Shown here piece by piece: positions 48,669 through 58,700 of a stretch of 64,000 nt of DNA. The position numbers were made by a program, and so were the translations under genes. The DNA is taken from positions 226,795 through 290,794 of the forward strand of contig NZ_KE384393.1 of the NCBI RefSeq assembly GCF_000425505.1. The letters run 5' to 3'. The DNA comes from Flavobacterium frigidarium DSM 17623. Its GTDB lineage: Bacteria > Bacteroidota > Bacteroidia > Flavobacteriales > Flavobacteriaceae. Every line of letters begins with the position of its first letter. The first letter of the stretch is position 1. The notes under the pieces are model-generated. The model was not told the DNA's origin. It worked only from the letters and a program-made list of their open reading frames with translations, and searched no databases.

Positions 48669-49526
48669 ATGATTAGTGAAGCACAATTTCAAGAAGAGTT
48701 GCAGTTATTAATTTCGAACGCAATACGAGAAGATGTAGGAGATGGTGACCATAGCTCTCTAGCTTGTATACCAGCAGATGCAGTAGGAACTGCAAAACTT
48801 TTAGTAAAAGATCAAGGGATTATCGCGGGAGTTGATTTTGCAAAAATGATTTTTAAATACGTAGATCCCAGTTTAAAAATACAAGCCTTTATAGAAGATG
48901 GCGCAACTGTAAAATATGGAGATGTTGTTTTTCATGTTACCGGTAGTTCGCAATCAATATTAAAAGCAGAACGCATGGTTTTGAATTCAATGCAACGCAT
49001 GTCTGCAATTGCAACAAAGACCAATAGCTATGTAAAGTTATTAGAAGGATCGAATACTAAAATTCTTGATACCCGAAAAACAACACCCGGTTTTCGCGTT
49101 GCTGAAAAATGGGCAGTAAAAATAGGGGGTGGCGAAAATCATCGCTTTGCACTTTATGACATGATCATGTTAAAAGATAACCATATTGATTTTGCTGGAG
49201 GTGTAGGATTGGCTATAGCTAAGACAAAATCATACTTACAAAAAAATAATAAGGATTTAAAAATTATTGTTGAAGCACGAGATTTGCATGAAGTCAATGA
49301 AATTTTATCAGAAGGAGGCGTGTATCGTATTCTATTAGATAATTTTGATTACGAAATGACTAGAGAAGCTGTGAAAATAATAGGAACGCAAAGTTTGACA
49401 GAATCTTCTGGAAATATCAATGAAGAAACAATCAAACAATATGCAGATTGCGGTGTAAATTACATCTCTTCGGGCGCTTTAACACACTCAGTTTATAATA
49501 TGGACTTGAGTTTAAAAGCAATATAA
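48669..49526 (+). CDS. nadC: Nicotinate-nucleotide pyrophosphorylase (quinolinate phosphoribosyltransferase)
   Basis: A 285-residue NadC. It converts quinolinate and PRPP to nicotinate mononucleotide in de novo NAD synthesis. Landmarks are IREDVGDGDHSSLAC, LNSMQRMSAIAT, LDTRKTTPGFRVAEKWAV (substrate-binding Arg/Lys), MIMLKDNHI, VEARDLHEVNE, ILLDNF and YISSGALTHS. All are typical of the type II PRT fold. nadA and nadB are not adjacent. The following gene starts 131 bases later. Confidence 0.97.
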   Translation: MISEAQFQEELQLLISNAIREDVGDGDHSSLACIPADAVGTAKLLVKDQGIIAGVDFAKMIFKYVDPSLKIQAFIEDGATVKYGDVVFHVTGSSQSILKAERMVLNSMQRMSAIATKTNSYVKLLEGSNTKILDTRKTTPGFRVAEKWAVKIGGGENHRFALYDMIMLKDNHIDFAGGVGLAIAKTKSYLQKNNKDLKIIVEARDLHEVNEILSEGGVYRILLDNFDYEMTREAVKIIGTQSLTESSGNINEETIKQYADCGVNYISSGALTHSVYNMDLSLKAI

Positions 49527-49657
49527 TTAGTTTGGCAAGGTTTTGGTTATCAATATAGCAGATGTTATCAGCTAAAAACCAAATGCAAATAATTTCAATG
49601 GATTGTTCTAAAGAAGGTTAAAATCTTTTTTATTCAATGCATTTAAAAAAAGCGTGA

Positions 49658-50593
49658 TTGATGTCAGCAGAAATAGAAGAAAGAATAAGTAAGATCCCTC
49701 TTTTAAGCAGAGTAGTAGAACCACTTAAAAAGGTGAAACTACCATGGCTAGAAGGACTTACGCTATATGATTTATTAGAGCATTATGGAATAGGAGTAGC
49801 TGAAGGAGCGCTTTCTAACAGAGCTGGTTCTATTGCATTTAGCTTTTTTATGGCTTTGTTTCCTTTTGCACTTTTTATATTAAATCTCATACCTTATATC
49901 CCTATCGAAGGTTTTCAGGCAGATTTTTTAAAGTTTGTTGAAGATGGGGTGCCGCCTAATACTTTTTATGCGATTTCAAATATTGTAAATGATATTTTGC
50001 ATAATAGCCACTCTGGATTGCTATCCTCGGGTTTTTTACTATCTATTTTTTTGATGGCAAATGGGCTGAATGCCATATTAGGAGGGTTTCAAAATTCTAA
50101 ACATGTTTTAGTAAAGAGAGGTTTCTTTCAACAGTATTTAATAGCGATAGGAATGTCACTGTTGTTATCTGTTTTATTAATTGTAACTGTTGCGACCATT
50201 GTTGTTTTTGAAGTTTTTATCCAAAAGCTAACTGCTAGAGAATTTTTGAACGAACAAATTCCGCTAGTTGTACTAGGAAGATACGTTTTCTTAATTCTAA
50301 TGATCTTGATTACAACATCGATATTATTTAAGTTTGGAACCAAACATGATAAAACACGCTCTTTTATATCTATTGGATCTGTTTTTACAACTATTTTCAC
50401 TATTATAATTTCGTATTTCTTCGGAATCTGGGTCATTCGATTTTCGCAGTATAATGAGCTTTATGGATCTATAGGTACACTATTAATTGTTATGTTTTAT
50501 ATTTGGATTAACTGCATGATATTACTTTTGGGTTTCGAATTGAATGCTACTATAACCAAGTTAAAGCGAAAAAATATTAATACTACAACATAA
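49658..50593 (+). CDS. YihY/BrkB-family inner-membrane protein
   Basis: A 311-residue protein with about six membrane helices. After a 60-residue cytoplasmic start come GALSNRAGSIAFSFFMALFP (the family's first-helix motif), LMANGLNAILGGFQ with the usual family charge pattern, YIWINCMILLLGFELNATIT and a basic C-terminus. The YihY family is widespread. Once listed as ribonuclease BN by mistake, it is now regarded as a membrane protein of uncertain, possibly lipid-related function. It lies between nadC and a DUF2147 gene, all on the plus strand. Confidence 0.92.
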   Translation: MMSAEIEERISKIPLLSRVVEPLKKVKLPWLEGLTLYDLLEHYGIGVAEGALSNRAGSIAFSFFMALFPFALFILNLIPYIPIEGFQADFLKFVEDGVPPNTFYAISNIVNDILHNSHSGLLSSGFLLSIFLMANGLNAILGGFQNSKHVLVKRGFFQQYLIAIGMSLLLSVLLIVTVATIVVFEVFIQKLTAREFLNEQIPLVVLGRYVFLILMILITTSILFKFGTKHDKTRSFISIGSVFTTIFTIIISYFFGIWVIRFSQYNELYGSIGTLLIVMFYIWINCMILLLGFELNATITKLKRKNINTTT

Positions 50594-50701
50594 ACAATAT
50601 TGCTATTTTTATAGTATGTTTGGATTTCCAATTAAATTCTTCTATGCGATTTTAAAAGGATGTTCAAACCAATTTATATTATTAACCAAAAACAAAAAAT
50701 T

Positions 50702-51127
50702 ATGAAAAAGACCTTATTTACCTTTGCACTATTACTAATTACAACAGTATTTTATTCTCAAAGTATTACTGGAAAATGGAAAACGATCGATGATGAAACT
50801 GGTAAAGCCAAATCTATTATCGAAATCTATGAGAAGTCAGGTAAAATTTACGGAAAGGTAGTAGAAATCTTAGATGCTTCACGTGCTAAAGAGTTATGCC
50901 AAGACTGTCCAGGAGAAGACGCTAAAAAACCTATTATGGGGTTAAACGTTATTAAAGGATTAAAGAAAGATGGTGATGAATATAGCGGTGGTCAAATTCT
51001 AGATCCTAAAAATGGAAAATTATACAAATGTCTAATCGTACTTGAATCACAAGATAAATTAAAAGTACGTGGATACATTGGTTTTTCTTTACTAGGAAGA
51101 ACACAATACTGGTACAGAGTAAAATAA
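50702..51127 (+). CDS. DUF2147 secreted protein
   Basis: A 141-residue exported protein. The signal peptide MKKTLFTFALLLITTVFYSQ precedes the DUF2147 domain: SITGKWKTIDDETGKAKSII, GKIYGKVVEI, CQDCPGEDAKKPIMGLNVIK, GGQILDPKNGKLYKC and RGYIGFSLLGRTQYW. These conserved blocks fill the whole mature protein, which is a small beta-barrel of unknown function. An upstream in-frame ATG (50660) would put 14 polar residues before the signal peptide, so the ATG at 50702 is chosen. A TATGTTTG -7-like element lies at 50615-50622. Confidence 0.9.
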   Translation: MKKTLFTFALLLITTVFYSQSITGKWKTIDDETGKAKSIIEIYEKSGKIYGKVVEILDASRAKELCQDCPGEDAKKPIMGLNVIKGLKKDGDEYSGGQILDPKNGKLYKCLIVLESQDKLKVRGYIGFSLLGRTQYWYRVK

Positions 51128-51178
51128 TTGAGCCTTGGTCTGAATTACATTTTGCTTTTAAATTTTTAAATAATAACA

Positions 51179-53632
51179 ATGCTTTTTTTTGTAGAAGTAA
51201 TTTTACCGCTTTCGCTTGCTAAAACGTTTACTTACAGTATTTCTGAGGCAGAATATCATTTTATCAAAGAAGGGATGCGCGTGTCGGTCCCTTTTGGTAA
51301 AAATAAAATGTACACTGCATTAGTCCTTGAAACGCATCAAAACAAGCCTACATTATATGAAGCAAAGGAAATTAATCAAATCCTTGATGAACTTCCTATT
51401 GTTACAGCTATTCAAATTAAACATTGGCAGTGGATCGCAAATTACTATATGTGCGCCATTGGTGATGTATATCGAGCAGCCTTGCCTAGCGGACTACTGC
51501 TTGAAAGTGAAACAATTATTTCACAAAAACAAAATGCGACTGTTGATACCCAAACACTTTCTGATGAGGAATATCTTATACATGAGGCATTGCAGTTGCA
51601 GTCGACATTAAAGATTCAAGATATTGTTGGTATTTTAAATAAAAAGAATGTTTTTCCTATCATTCAACAATTGATTGATAAAGGGGTTATCAGCCTTCAA
51701 GAAGAAGTACTAGATGGGTACAAGCCTAAACTAGTGCGGTATATTCGTTTACATGAACAATATACTACAGATGGAGGCCTAAGTACTTTACTGGAAGTTC
51801 TTAAAAATGCGGCGAAGCAAAAAGAATTAGTTTTAAACTACTTCCAACTGAACGCTTCAGAGCAAAAACCAATCACAGTTAAAAAATTAGTTAATGCTGC
51901 AAATACTACATCTGCGGCAGTAAAAGCTTTGATCGAAAAAGGTATTTTTGAAGATTATTTAATTCAGGAAGATCGCGTAGATTTTAGTAACAATCAATCT
52001 AATAAAGAAATTTTACTTAGCTCAAGTCAGCAAGTTGCTTTAGAGCAAATAACAGAGCGCTTTCTAGAAAAAGAGGTTTGTTTACTTCATGGTGTAACTG
52101 CTAGCGGTAAAACCGAAGTATATATAAAATTAATCGAAGAGTATCTAACAACTGGTAAAAAAGTATTGTACCTACTACCAGAAATAGCTTTAACTACGCA
52201 ATTAGTGAGTAGGTTGAGTGCTTACTTTGGCAATAAAGTGGCTGTTTTTCATTCGAAATATAATAACAATGAGCGTATTGAAGTTTGGAGGCAAGTCCTA
52301 CAAAATTCTGATAAAGCTCAAATTGTTATAGGAGCGAGGTCGGCATTGTTTCTACCTTTTAAGGAACTAGGTTTAATTATAGTAGACGAGGAACATGAGC
52401 AGACCTACAAACAAATGGATCCTGCACCACGTTATCATGCTCGTGACACAGCAATCGTATTAGCTAATTTTCATGAAGCAAAAGTGTTATTAGGATCAGC
52501 TACGCCTAGTATCGAAACTTATTATAACGCTACAAATGACAAATTTGGTTTGGTAGAATTATCACACCGATATGGCAAGGTGACCATGCCTGTTATTGAG
52601 TTAGTAGATCTAAAAGACAAATACTTTAGAAAAAGAATGACAGGACACTTTAGTGATACTTTAATTCAAAATATTACTGAGGTTAAAGCGCTAGGAGAGC
52701 AAGTTATTTTGTTTCAAAATAGAAGAGGGTACTCTCCGTTATTAGAGTGTTTAACTTGTGGGCATATTCCGCAATGTCAGCAATGTGATGTAAGCTTGAC
52801 ATATCATAAACATAAAAACCAACTTCGTTGTCACTACTGTGGTTATTCTATTGCTAAACCTACGCATTGTCACGCTTGTTCTAGTGTAGATTTGACTACC
52901 AAAGGTTTTGGTACAGAACAAATCCAACAAGAGTTAGAATTGCTTTTTCCGGATAGTAAAATAGGAAGAATGGATCAAGATACGACTAGAGGTAAATTTG
53001 GTTTCGAAAAAATTATAGATAGTTTTAAAAATAGAGAAATAGATATTCTTGTAGGAACGCAAATGCTTGCTAAAGGTTTAGATTTTGATAATGTGACTTT
53101 GGTAGGAATTATGAATGCAGATAATATGCTGTATCACCCAGATTTTAGAGCATTTGAAAGAAGTTTCCAAATGATGACTCAGGTTGCTGGTAGATCTGGA
53201 CGCGCGTCTAAACAAGGTAAAGTTTTGATCCAAACATATAATCCAGATCACAATACGATACAACAAGTTACAAATAACAATTATATAGGAATGTATAAAG
53301 AACAGCTGTACGATCGTCAGATTTATAAGTATCCGCCTTATTTTAGAATAATAAAGTTAACCCTAAAACAGCGTGACTACGAGAAATTGAAGCAAGGTTC
53401 GTTGTGGTTGTATCAGGTGATGGCGCAAAATCTAGCAATCCCGGTGTTAGGACCAGAAGAGCCTTCTATAAATAGGATACGTAATGAGTACATTAGAACA
53501 ATTATAATAAAAGTTCCTACAACTACTTCAGTGGCGGGAATAAAAAAAACTATTCAGAAAATGCTGAATAGTTTTGATGCTGTAGCGCAGTATAGGGCTA
53601 TAAAAGTGAGTGTAAATGTTGATTTCTATTAA
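51179..53632 (+). CDS. priA: Primosomal helicase PriA
   Basis: An 817-residue PriA that restarts stalled replication forks by loading DnaB. The N-terminal 3'-DNA-binding domain begins FFVEVILPLSLAKTFTY. The helicase core has Walker A GVTASGKTEVY (about 305), DEEH (about 402) and LGSATPS. A zinc-binding insert (about 524-570) holds eight cysteines in CLTCGHIPQCQQC and CHYCGYSIAKPTHCHAC. The C-terminal helicase lobe has GTQMLAKGLDFDNVTLVGI and QVAGRSGR. It is full length for the family. It ends three bases before the end of the convergent LytTR regulator gene. Confidence 0.97.
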   Translation: MLFFVEVILPLSLAKTFTYSISEAEYHFIKEGMRVSVPFGKNKMYTALVLETHQNKPTLYEAKEINQILDELPIVTAIQIKHWQWIANYYMCAIGDVYRAALPSGLLLESETIISQKQNATVDTQTLSDEEYLIHEALQLQSTLKIQDIVGILNKKNVFPIIQQLIDKGVISLQEEVLDGYKPKLVRYIRLHEQYTTDGGLSTLLEVLKNAAKQKELVLNYFQLNASEQKPITVKKLVNAANTTSAAVKALIEKGIFEDYLIQEDRVDFSNNQSNKEILLSSSQQVALEQITERFLEKEVCLLHGVTASGKTEVYIKLIEEYLTTGKKVLYLLPEIALTTQLVSRLSAYFGNKVAVFHSKYNNNERIEVWRQVLQNSDKAQIVIGARSALFLPFKELGLIIVDEEHEQTYKQMDPAPRYHARDTAIVLANFHEAKVLLGSATPSIETYYNATNDKFGLVELSHRYGKVTMPVIELVDLKDKYFRKRMTGHFSDTLIQNITEVKALGEQVILFQNRRGYSPLLECLTCGHIPQCQQCDVSLTYHKHKNQLRCHYCGYSIAKPTHCHACSSVDLTTKGFGTEQIQQELELLFPDSKIGRMDQDTTRGKFGFEKIIDSFKNREIDILVGTQMLAKGLDFDNVTLVGIMNADNMLYHPDFRAFERSFQMMTQVAGRSGRASKQGKVLIQTYNPDHNTIQQVTNNNYIGMYKEQLYDRQIYKYPPYFRIIKLTLKQRDYEKLKQGSLWLYQVMAQNLAIPVLGPEEPSINRIRNEYIRTIIIKVPTTTSVAGIKKTIQKMLNSFDAVAQYRAIKVSVNVDFY

Positions 53633-53635
53633 AGC

Positions 53636-54331
53636 TTAAGAAACTGAAAGTGCTTTAACTAGATCTTCTTTCTTGTTTCTGCTTAGTGGTATTTTAGTTA
53701 ATCCGATTTCGGCAAATTTACTATTGAATCGTTCAACCTTATCAATATTAATTATGTATGATTTGTGAACACGAACAAACTTTTTATTTGACAATTCACT
53801 TTCGAATGATTTCATAGTAGAAAGCACTAAGTTACTGTCATCTTCTGTCACCACACGAACATAGTCACCAAAAGCTTCAATCCACTTAATTTTAGAAGTG
53901 AAAATTTTCAATTTCTTTAAATTACTTTTAATGAAAATGTGATCACCTTCTTCCTCTTTAGTATCTAATTTGAGCAAGTGCATGTCCATAGCTCTTTTTA
54001 CAGAAGAATTGAAACGGTCCAATGCAATGGGTTTTTGCAAATAATCAGTCGCATCATAATCAAACGCTTTCATGGCATACTCTGCTTTTGAAGTGATGAA
54101 AACGATCTGCGGCTTAATTTTTAATCCATCTAGGAAATCGAAACCGCTAATTACAGGCATTTCAATATCAAGAAAGATTAGGTCAACATCATTAACAGAC
54201 ATACACCCTTTTGCTTCTATTGCATTAGAGAAATCCCCCACCAAGTTTAAACTCGTGTGATTATTTACTAACTTTGCAATGATCATCCTTTGTATGGAAC
54301 TATCATCTACAACGACACAATTTAGCTTCAT
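53636..54331 (-). CDS. LytTR-family response regulator
   Basis: A 231-residue regulator. The receiver domain (1-115) has phosphoacceptor Asp55 (DLIFLDIEMP), acidic pair Asp9/Asp10, Thr80 (VFIT) and Lys100 (YLQKP). The LytTR DNA-binding domain (about 132-231) has IFIKSNLKKLKIFTSKIKWI, VLSTMKSFESEL, FVRVHKSYIINIDKV and a C-terminal IPLSRNKKEDLV. These are standard for AlgR/AgrA/LytR regulators. No sensor kinase is adjacent, and its partner kinase, often a LytS-type membrane protein, must be elsewhere. It faces away from rpsF across 165 bases. Confidence 0.93.
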   Translation of the reverse strand: MKLNCVVVDDSSIQRMIIAKLVNNHTSLNLVGDFSNAIEAKGCMSVNDVDLIFLDIEMPVISGFDFLDGLKIKPQIVFITSKAEYAMKAFDYDATDYLQKPIALDRFNSSVKRAMDMHLLKLDTKEEEGDHIFIKSNLKKLKIFTSKIKWIEAFGDYVRVVTEDDSNLVLSTMKSFESELSNKKFVRVHKSYIINIDKVERFNSKFAEIGLTKIPLSRNKKEDLVKALSVS

Positions 54332-54437
54332 AATATTGAAATTTATATTTAATAGTGTAAATTTAAAATAAATATTCTCTTAAAACTAGCGGTTTAAGTG
54401 TTATTTTTGCGGTTCAACGATTATATCTAATAAAACA

Positions 54438-54467
54438 TTGGATGTTTAAAAAAAAAGGTTACTTTTG
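54438..54467 (+). promoter_or_regulatory. Promoter of rpsF-rpsR-rplI
   Basis: TTG at 54438-54440 and TACTTTTG at 54460-54467 with 19 bases between match the flavobacterial -33 and -7 elements. The leader to the rpsF ATG would be about 25 bases, too short for a ribosomal-protein leader RNA. Confidence 0.6.
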
Positions 54468-54496
54468 CACCCAAATTAACAATAAAATAAATTTTT

Positions 54497-54838
54497 ATGA
54501 ATCATTATGAAACTGTTTTCATTTTAAATCCCGTTTTATCTGATGTTCAGGTAAAGGAAACAGTAAGCAAATTTGAAGATTTTCTTACTAGTAGAGGTGC
54601 TACTTTCGTATCTAAAGAGGACTGGGGTCTTAAAAAAATGGCTTACGAAATCCAAAACAAAAAATCTGGATTTTACCATTTGTTTGAATATAACGTATCA
54701 GGAGAGGTTTTAATCGCTTTTGAAACTGAATTCAGACGTGACGAAAGAATTATGCGTTTTTTAACGGTAAGTCTTGACAAACATGCTATCTCTTGGGCTG
54801 AAAGAAGAAGAGCAAAACTTAAATCTCAAAAAGCTTAA
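54497..54838 (+). CDS. rpsF: 30S ribosomal protein bS6
   Basis: A 113-residue bS6: [16 protein letters not shown], then [40 protein letters not shown] and [19 protein letters not shown]. It binds bS18 on the platform of the 30S subunit. In Flavobacterium ribosomes, published structures show bS6, bS18 and bS21 together hiding the anti-Shine-Dalgarno end of 16S rRNA. This explains the weak use of Shine-Dalgarno sites in this phylum. It is the first gene of a three-gene operon, with rpsR starting 6 bases after its stop. Confidence 0.98.
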   Translation: MNHYETVFILNPVLSDVQVKETVSKFEDFLTSRGATFVSKEDWGLKKMAYEIQNKKSGFYHLFEYNVSGEVLIAFETEFRRDERIMRFLTVSLDKHAISWAERRRAKLKSQKA

Positions 54839-54843
54839 TTATT

Positions 54844-55140
54844 ATGGCAACATTACAACAATCTGCTTCAGGAAAAAAAGACGGTGATATTAGATATCTT
54901 ACGCCTTTAAACATAGAAACTAACAAACAAAAGAAATACTGTCGTTTCAAAAAATCTGGTATCAAGTATATCGATTATAAAGATGCTGATTTCTTATTGA
55001 AATTTGTAAACGAACAAGGAAAAATTCTTCCACGTCGTTTAACTGGAACTTCATTGAAATTTCAAAGAAAAGTTTCTGTAGCTGTAAAAAGAGCACGTCA
55101 TTTAGCTTTAATGCCTTACGTAGCCGATTTACTTAAATAA
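54844..55140 (+). CDS. rpsR: 30S ribosomal protein bS18
   Basis: A 98-residue bS18, slightly long at the N-terminus ([20 protein letters not shown]), as usual in Bacteroidota. The core has [40 protein letters not shown] and [15 protein letters not shown], all typical. It forms a dimer with bS6 on the 30S platform and contributes to the pocket that holds the anti-Shine-Dalgarno tail in this phylum. It is co-transcribed with rpsF and followed after 66 bases by rplI. Confidence 0.98.
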   Translation: MATLQQSASGKKDGDIRYLTPLNIETNKQKKYCRFKKSGIKYIDYKDADFLLKFVNEQGKILPRRLTGTSLKFQRKVSVAVKRARHLALMPYVADLLK

Positions 55141-55153
55141 TATTAAAAATAAA

Positions 55154-55206
55154 GTTGTTGTCTCGATAATCATCGAGACTAACTTCTATAACACAAGGAC
55201 AACAAC
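55154..55206 (+). promoter_or_regulatory. Structured leader enclosing the rplI ribosome-binding site
   Basis: GTTGTTG (55154-55160) can pair with CAACAAC (55200-55206), which ends right at the rplI ATG. Inside, TCTCGAT (55161-55167) pairs with ATCGAGA (55172-55178). A Shine-Dalgarno-like AAGGA (55195-55199) lies 7 bases before the ATG, at the base of the outer stem. This could gate rplI translation. Pairing is seen in the sequence; the role is inferred. Confidence 0.5.
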
Positions 55207-55644
55207 ATGGAATTGATTTTAAAACAAGACGTTCAAAATTTAGGATTTAAAGATGACGTAGTAAACGTGAAAAACGGATACGGTCGTAACTTCTTAATCC
55301 CACAAGGATTTGCTCAATTAGCTACTTCTTCTGCAAAGAAAGTATTGGCTGAAAACTTGAAGCAAAGAGCGCACAAAGAAGCTAAAGTAGTAGCAGATGC
55401 ACAAGCATTAGCAGAAAACTTAAAAGCTATCGAAATTAAAATTACAGCAAAAGCTGGTGGTGAAAAATTATTCGGTTCAATCACGAATATTGACATCGCT
55501 GATGCGTTAGCTAAAAATGGTCAATCAATTGATAGAAAATTCATCACTAGCGGTATCGTAAAACGTACTGGTAAATATTCAGCTACTGTACGTTTACATA
55601 GAGATGTAATTGTTGATTTACCTTACGAAATTATTGCAGAATAA
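55207..55644 (+). CDS. rplI: 50S ribosomal protein bL9
   Basis: A 145-residue bL9. The N-terminal rRNA-binding domain reads MELILKQDVQNLGFKDDVVNVKNGYGRNFLIPQGFAQLAT, which carries the family's KxGYxRNFLxP signature. A long helix rich in Ala/Lys/Glu and a C-terminal domain (LFGSITNIDIADAL ... GKYSATVRLHRDVIVDLPYE) follow. It is full length. It closes the rpsF-rpsR-rplI operon, with a strong terminator after it. Its start codon directly adjoins the stem described upstream. Confidence 0.98.
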   Translation: MELILKQDVQNLGFKDDVVNVKNGYGRNFLIPQGFAQLATSSAKKVLAENLKQRAHKEAKVVADAQALAENLKAIEIKITAKAGGEKLFGSITNIDIADALAKNGQSIDRKFITSGIVKRTGKYSATVRLHRDVIVDLPYEIIAE

Positions 55645-55674
55645 TTTTAAGTTAACATTTTGTTAATAAAATAT

Positions 55675-55704
55675 AAAAATCACTCTTCGGAGTGATTTTT
55701 TTTT
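55675..55704 (+). terminator. Terminator of rpsF-rpsR-rplI
   Basis: AAAAATCACTC pairs with GAGTGATTTTT around the stable tetraloop TTCG, then runs into T. The next promoter starts within 4 bases. Confidence 0.9.
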
Positions 55705-55707
55705 GGT

Positions 55708-55715
55708 TAATTTTG
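55708..55715 (+). promoter_or_regulatory. -7 element of the Oar-like receptor gene
   Basis: TAATTTTG matches TAnnTTTG exactly, 25 bases before the ATG at 55741. Any -33 contact would fall inside the preceding terminator stem. Confidence 0.5.
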
Positions 55716-55740
55716 CGCTAAATAACACAAAACAAACCAA

Positions 55741-58700
55741 ATGAAGAATTTTATTACGATGTTACTTTTTGCTCTTAGTTTGCAGCTATCTTTTGCTCAA
55801 ACTACGACTTCAAGTATTAAAGGTACAGTAAAGAGCAGTGATCTGGAGTTACTTCCAGCAGCTAGCGTGCTAGCTATTCACGTGCCTACAGGATCAAAGT
55901 ATTCTGCAATGACAAACGAGGAGGGGAGATTTAACATGCTTAACATGCGTGTGGGTGGGCCTTATCGCGTTATTGTTTCTTATGTAGGTTTTAAATCTCA
56001 TGAGTACAATGAAGTGTACTTAGAATTAGGAAAAGCATTTAATATTGATGCTATCTTAAATGACGAAGGTCAACAACTAAATGAAGTTACTATTACTGGT
56101 TCAAAAAGTAAAGTTTTTGGTAGCGGTAGAACAGGAGCTGAGACTACTGTAGGGCGTAAGGAAATTACAGGATTACCTACAATATCTCGTTCAGCAGAAG
56201 ATTTTACGAGACTTGAACCATCTGCAAGTGGAGGTTCGTTTGGAGGTAGAAACAATAGATACAATAGCTATTCATTAAATGGGGCTGTGTTTAATAATCC
56301 GTTTGGATTAGATGCAGCTACACCAGGTGGACAAACAGGATCTCAACCTATTTCTCTTGATGCTATCGAGCAAATCCAAGTAGCTACAGCGCCTTATGAT
56401 GTTACATTATCAGGTTTTACTGGAGCTTCTGTAAATGCAGTTACTAAATCAGGAACAAATGAATTTCACGGTACTTCTTACGCTTTCTTTAGAAATCAAG
56501 ACTTAACAGGTGGTAAAATTAAAGGAGAGAAAATCTTTGTACCTTCTTTAGAGCAAACTCAAGCTGGTTTCAGTTTTGGTGGGCCAATCATTAAAAACAA
56601 ATTATTCTTCTTCGCAAATTACGAAATCGAAAAAAGAAGTGACCTAGGATCAAACTTTACTGCAAATAACGGTGATGGTGTTGTAGGAATTAATGAGTCA
56701 AGAGTTTTAGCTTCTGATCTAGTGGCGGTAAGTACTGCCTTAGGAGATCTAGGATACAATACAGGAGCTTACGAAGGGTTTAAACACAATTCTAATTCGA
56801 ATAAAGGAATTATAAAATTAGATTGGAATATTAACGACAATAATAAGTTAGCTGTTATATACAACTTCTTGGACGCGTCTAAAGACAAACCTGCTCACCC
56901 TACAGCTTTAGGTTTTAGAGGTCCAAATGCTTCGATATTGCAATTTCAAAATTCAGGATACGAAATAAATAATGAATTAGATTCATTCTTGGTTGAATTG
57001 AACTCTAAGTTAAGTGAAAAGGTTTCGAATAAATTACAAGCGGGTTACACTCATTTTAATGATTTTAGAAATCCATTCTCTGCTCCAGCTCCTGTTATTA
57101 ATATACAAGATGGTTCTGGTGCTAATTATATTATTGCTGGTCATGAGCCATTTTCTACAAATAATACATTAGATCAAAAAGTTTTCCAAATCACTGATAA
57201 CTTGAGTTATGTAGTAGGAAATCATTCATTCACTTTTGGAGGATCTTTCGAAAAATACAAGTTTGCAAATTCTTTTAATTTGACAGGTTTAGAGAATTTT
57301 GGAACATATGGAACTTTAGGTAACTACTACGGGATTTTTAATTCATATTCTAGTGTAGGTGCTTTTTTAGCGGATGCTGCTCAACCAGAAGCAACTAGTT
57401 TTATTAAGCAAAATTTAAAATATGCTCAAGATACGTTTGCTGCTAAAAATTCATTTGGCGTAGGTCAAGATAATGGTTGGAAATTATCGGAATTAAACGT
57501 TGGTCAAATTGCTTTTTACGGACAGGATGACTGGAACGTAACCGAAGATTTTAAGCTTTCTGTAGGTTTAAGAGTTGATAAGCCACTATATTTTAATACT
57601 TCAGATTTAATTCAAAAATATATTGACACTGAGAATGGAGCTTCTAGAGACAATAGCATTTTATTTTACAATCCACAAACTAAAGCTAATGAGCAGTTAA
57701 TTTCTACAACACTACCTAGTAACAAATTGCTTTGGGCTCCTAGATTAGGTTTTAACTGGGATGTTAATGGTGATAGAACGACGCAACTTCGTGGAGGTAC
57801 AGGTATTTTCACAGGGAAGCTGCCATTTGTATGGTTAGGAAATCAAGTTAGTGGATCTGATGATGGCTTTTTGCAAATTATGGATAAGGACTTTAAATGG
57901 CCACAAGTGTGGAGAACTAGTTTAGGTCTAGATCATAAATTCCCAAACAATTATATCGCTACTCTTGATGTTTCTTACAACAAGGACGTTAACGGTGTAC
58001 ATGTACAAAACTGGGGTTTAAAAACACCATCTGGAACTTTAAGTGGTGCTGATGGTAGAGCAATTTATTTATCTTCGGATAAAGTTTATGATAATGTTCC
58101 AGCTCCAAACGGTCCTAATGCTATCAATGGATATGTAATGACAAATTCTAATAAAGGATATGTTTTCAATACCTCTGTCAAAGTTCAAAAAACGTTTGAT
58201 GATGGTTTATTTGCAAGTTTAGCCTACAATTACTTAGTATCTAAAGATGTAAACTCTATAGAAGCAGAAATTACAGGGGATGCATTTGCATTTAATCCTG
58301 CAGTTGGTAATGTTAATAACGCAGTATTAGCTAATTCTAAATATGGAGATACGCACAGATTCATTGGGGTTGCTTCTAAGAGTTGGAAATATGGAGCTAA
58401 TAATCAATGGGCAACATCAGTTTCTACATTTTTTGAGTATGCTCAAGGAGGTCGTTTTAATTATATTTATGGTGGAGATATCAATAATGATGGATCAAGT
58501 ACAAATGACTTAATTTATATTCCTACAACTGCAGAAATTGCTAACATGAACTTTTCTGGTGGTGCTGATCAAGGTGTTGCATTTGATAAATTCATCGACC
58601 AAGACAAGTATCTAAGTGGTAGAAGAGGACAATATGCTGAGCGTTATGGTGCTGTAGCTCCATGGAGAGGAAAATGGGATATGAAATTTATGCAAGATTA

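Noticed and set aside
53629..53658. Terminator between priA and the LytTR gene
   Set aside because: TTAAAGC and GCTTTAA could pair, but the loop is 16 bases and lies inside coding sequence; too weak to list.
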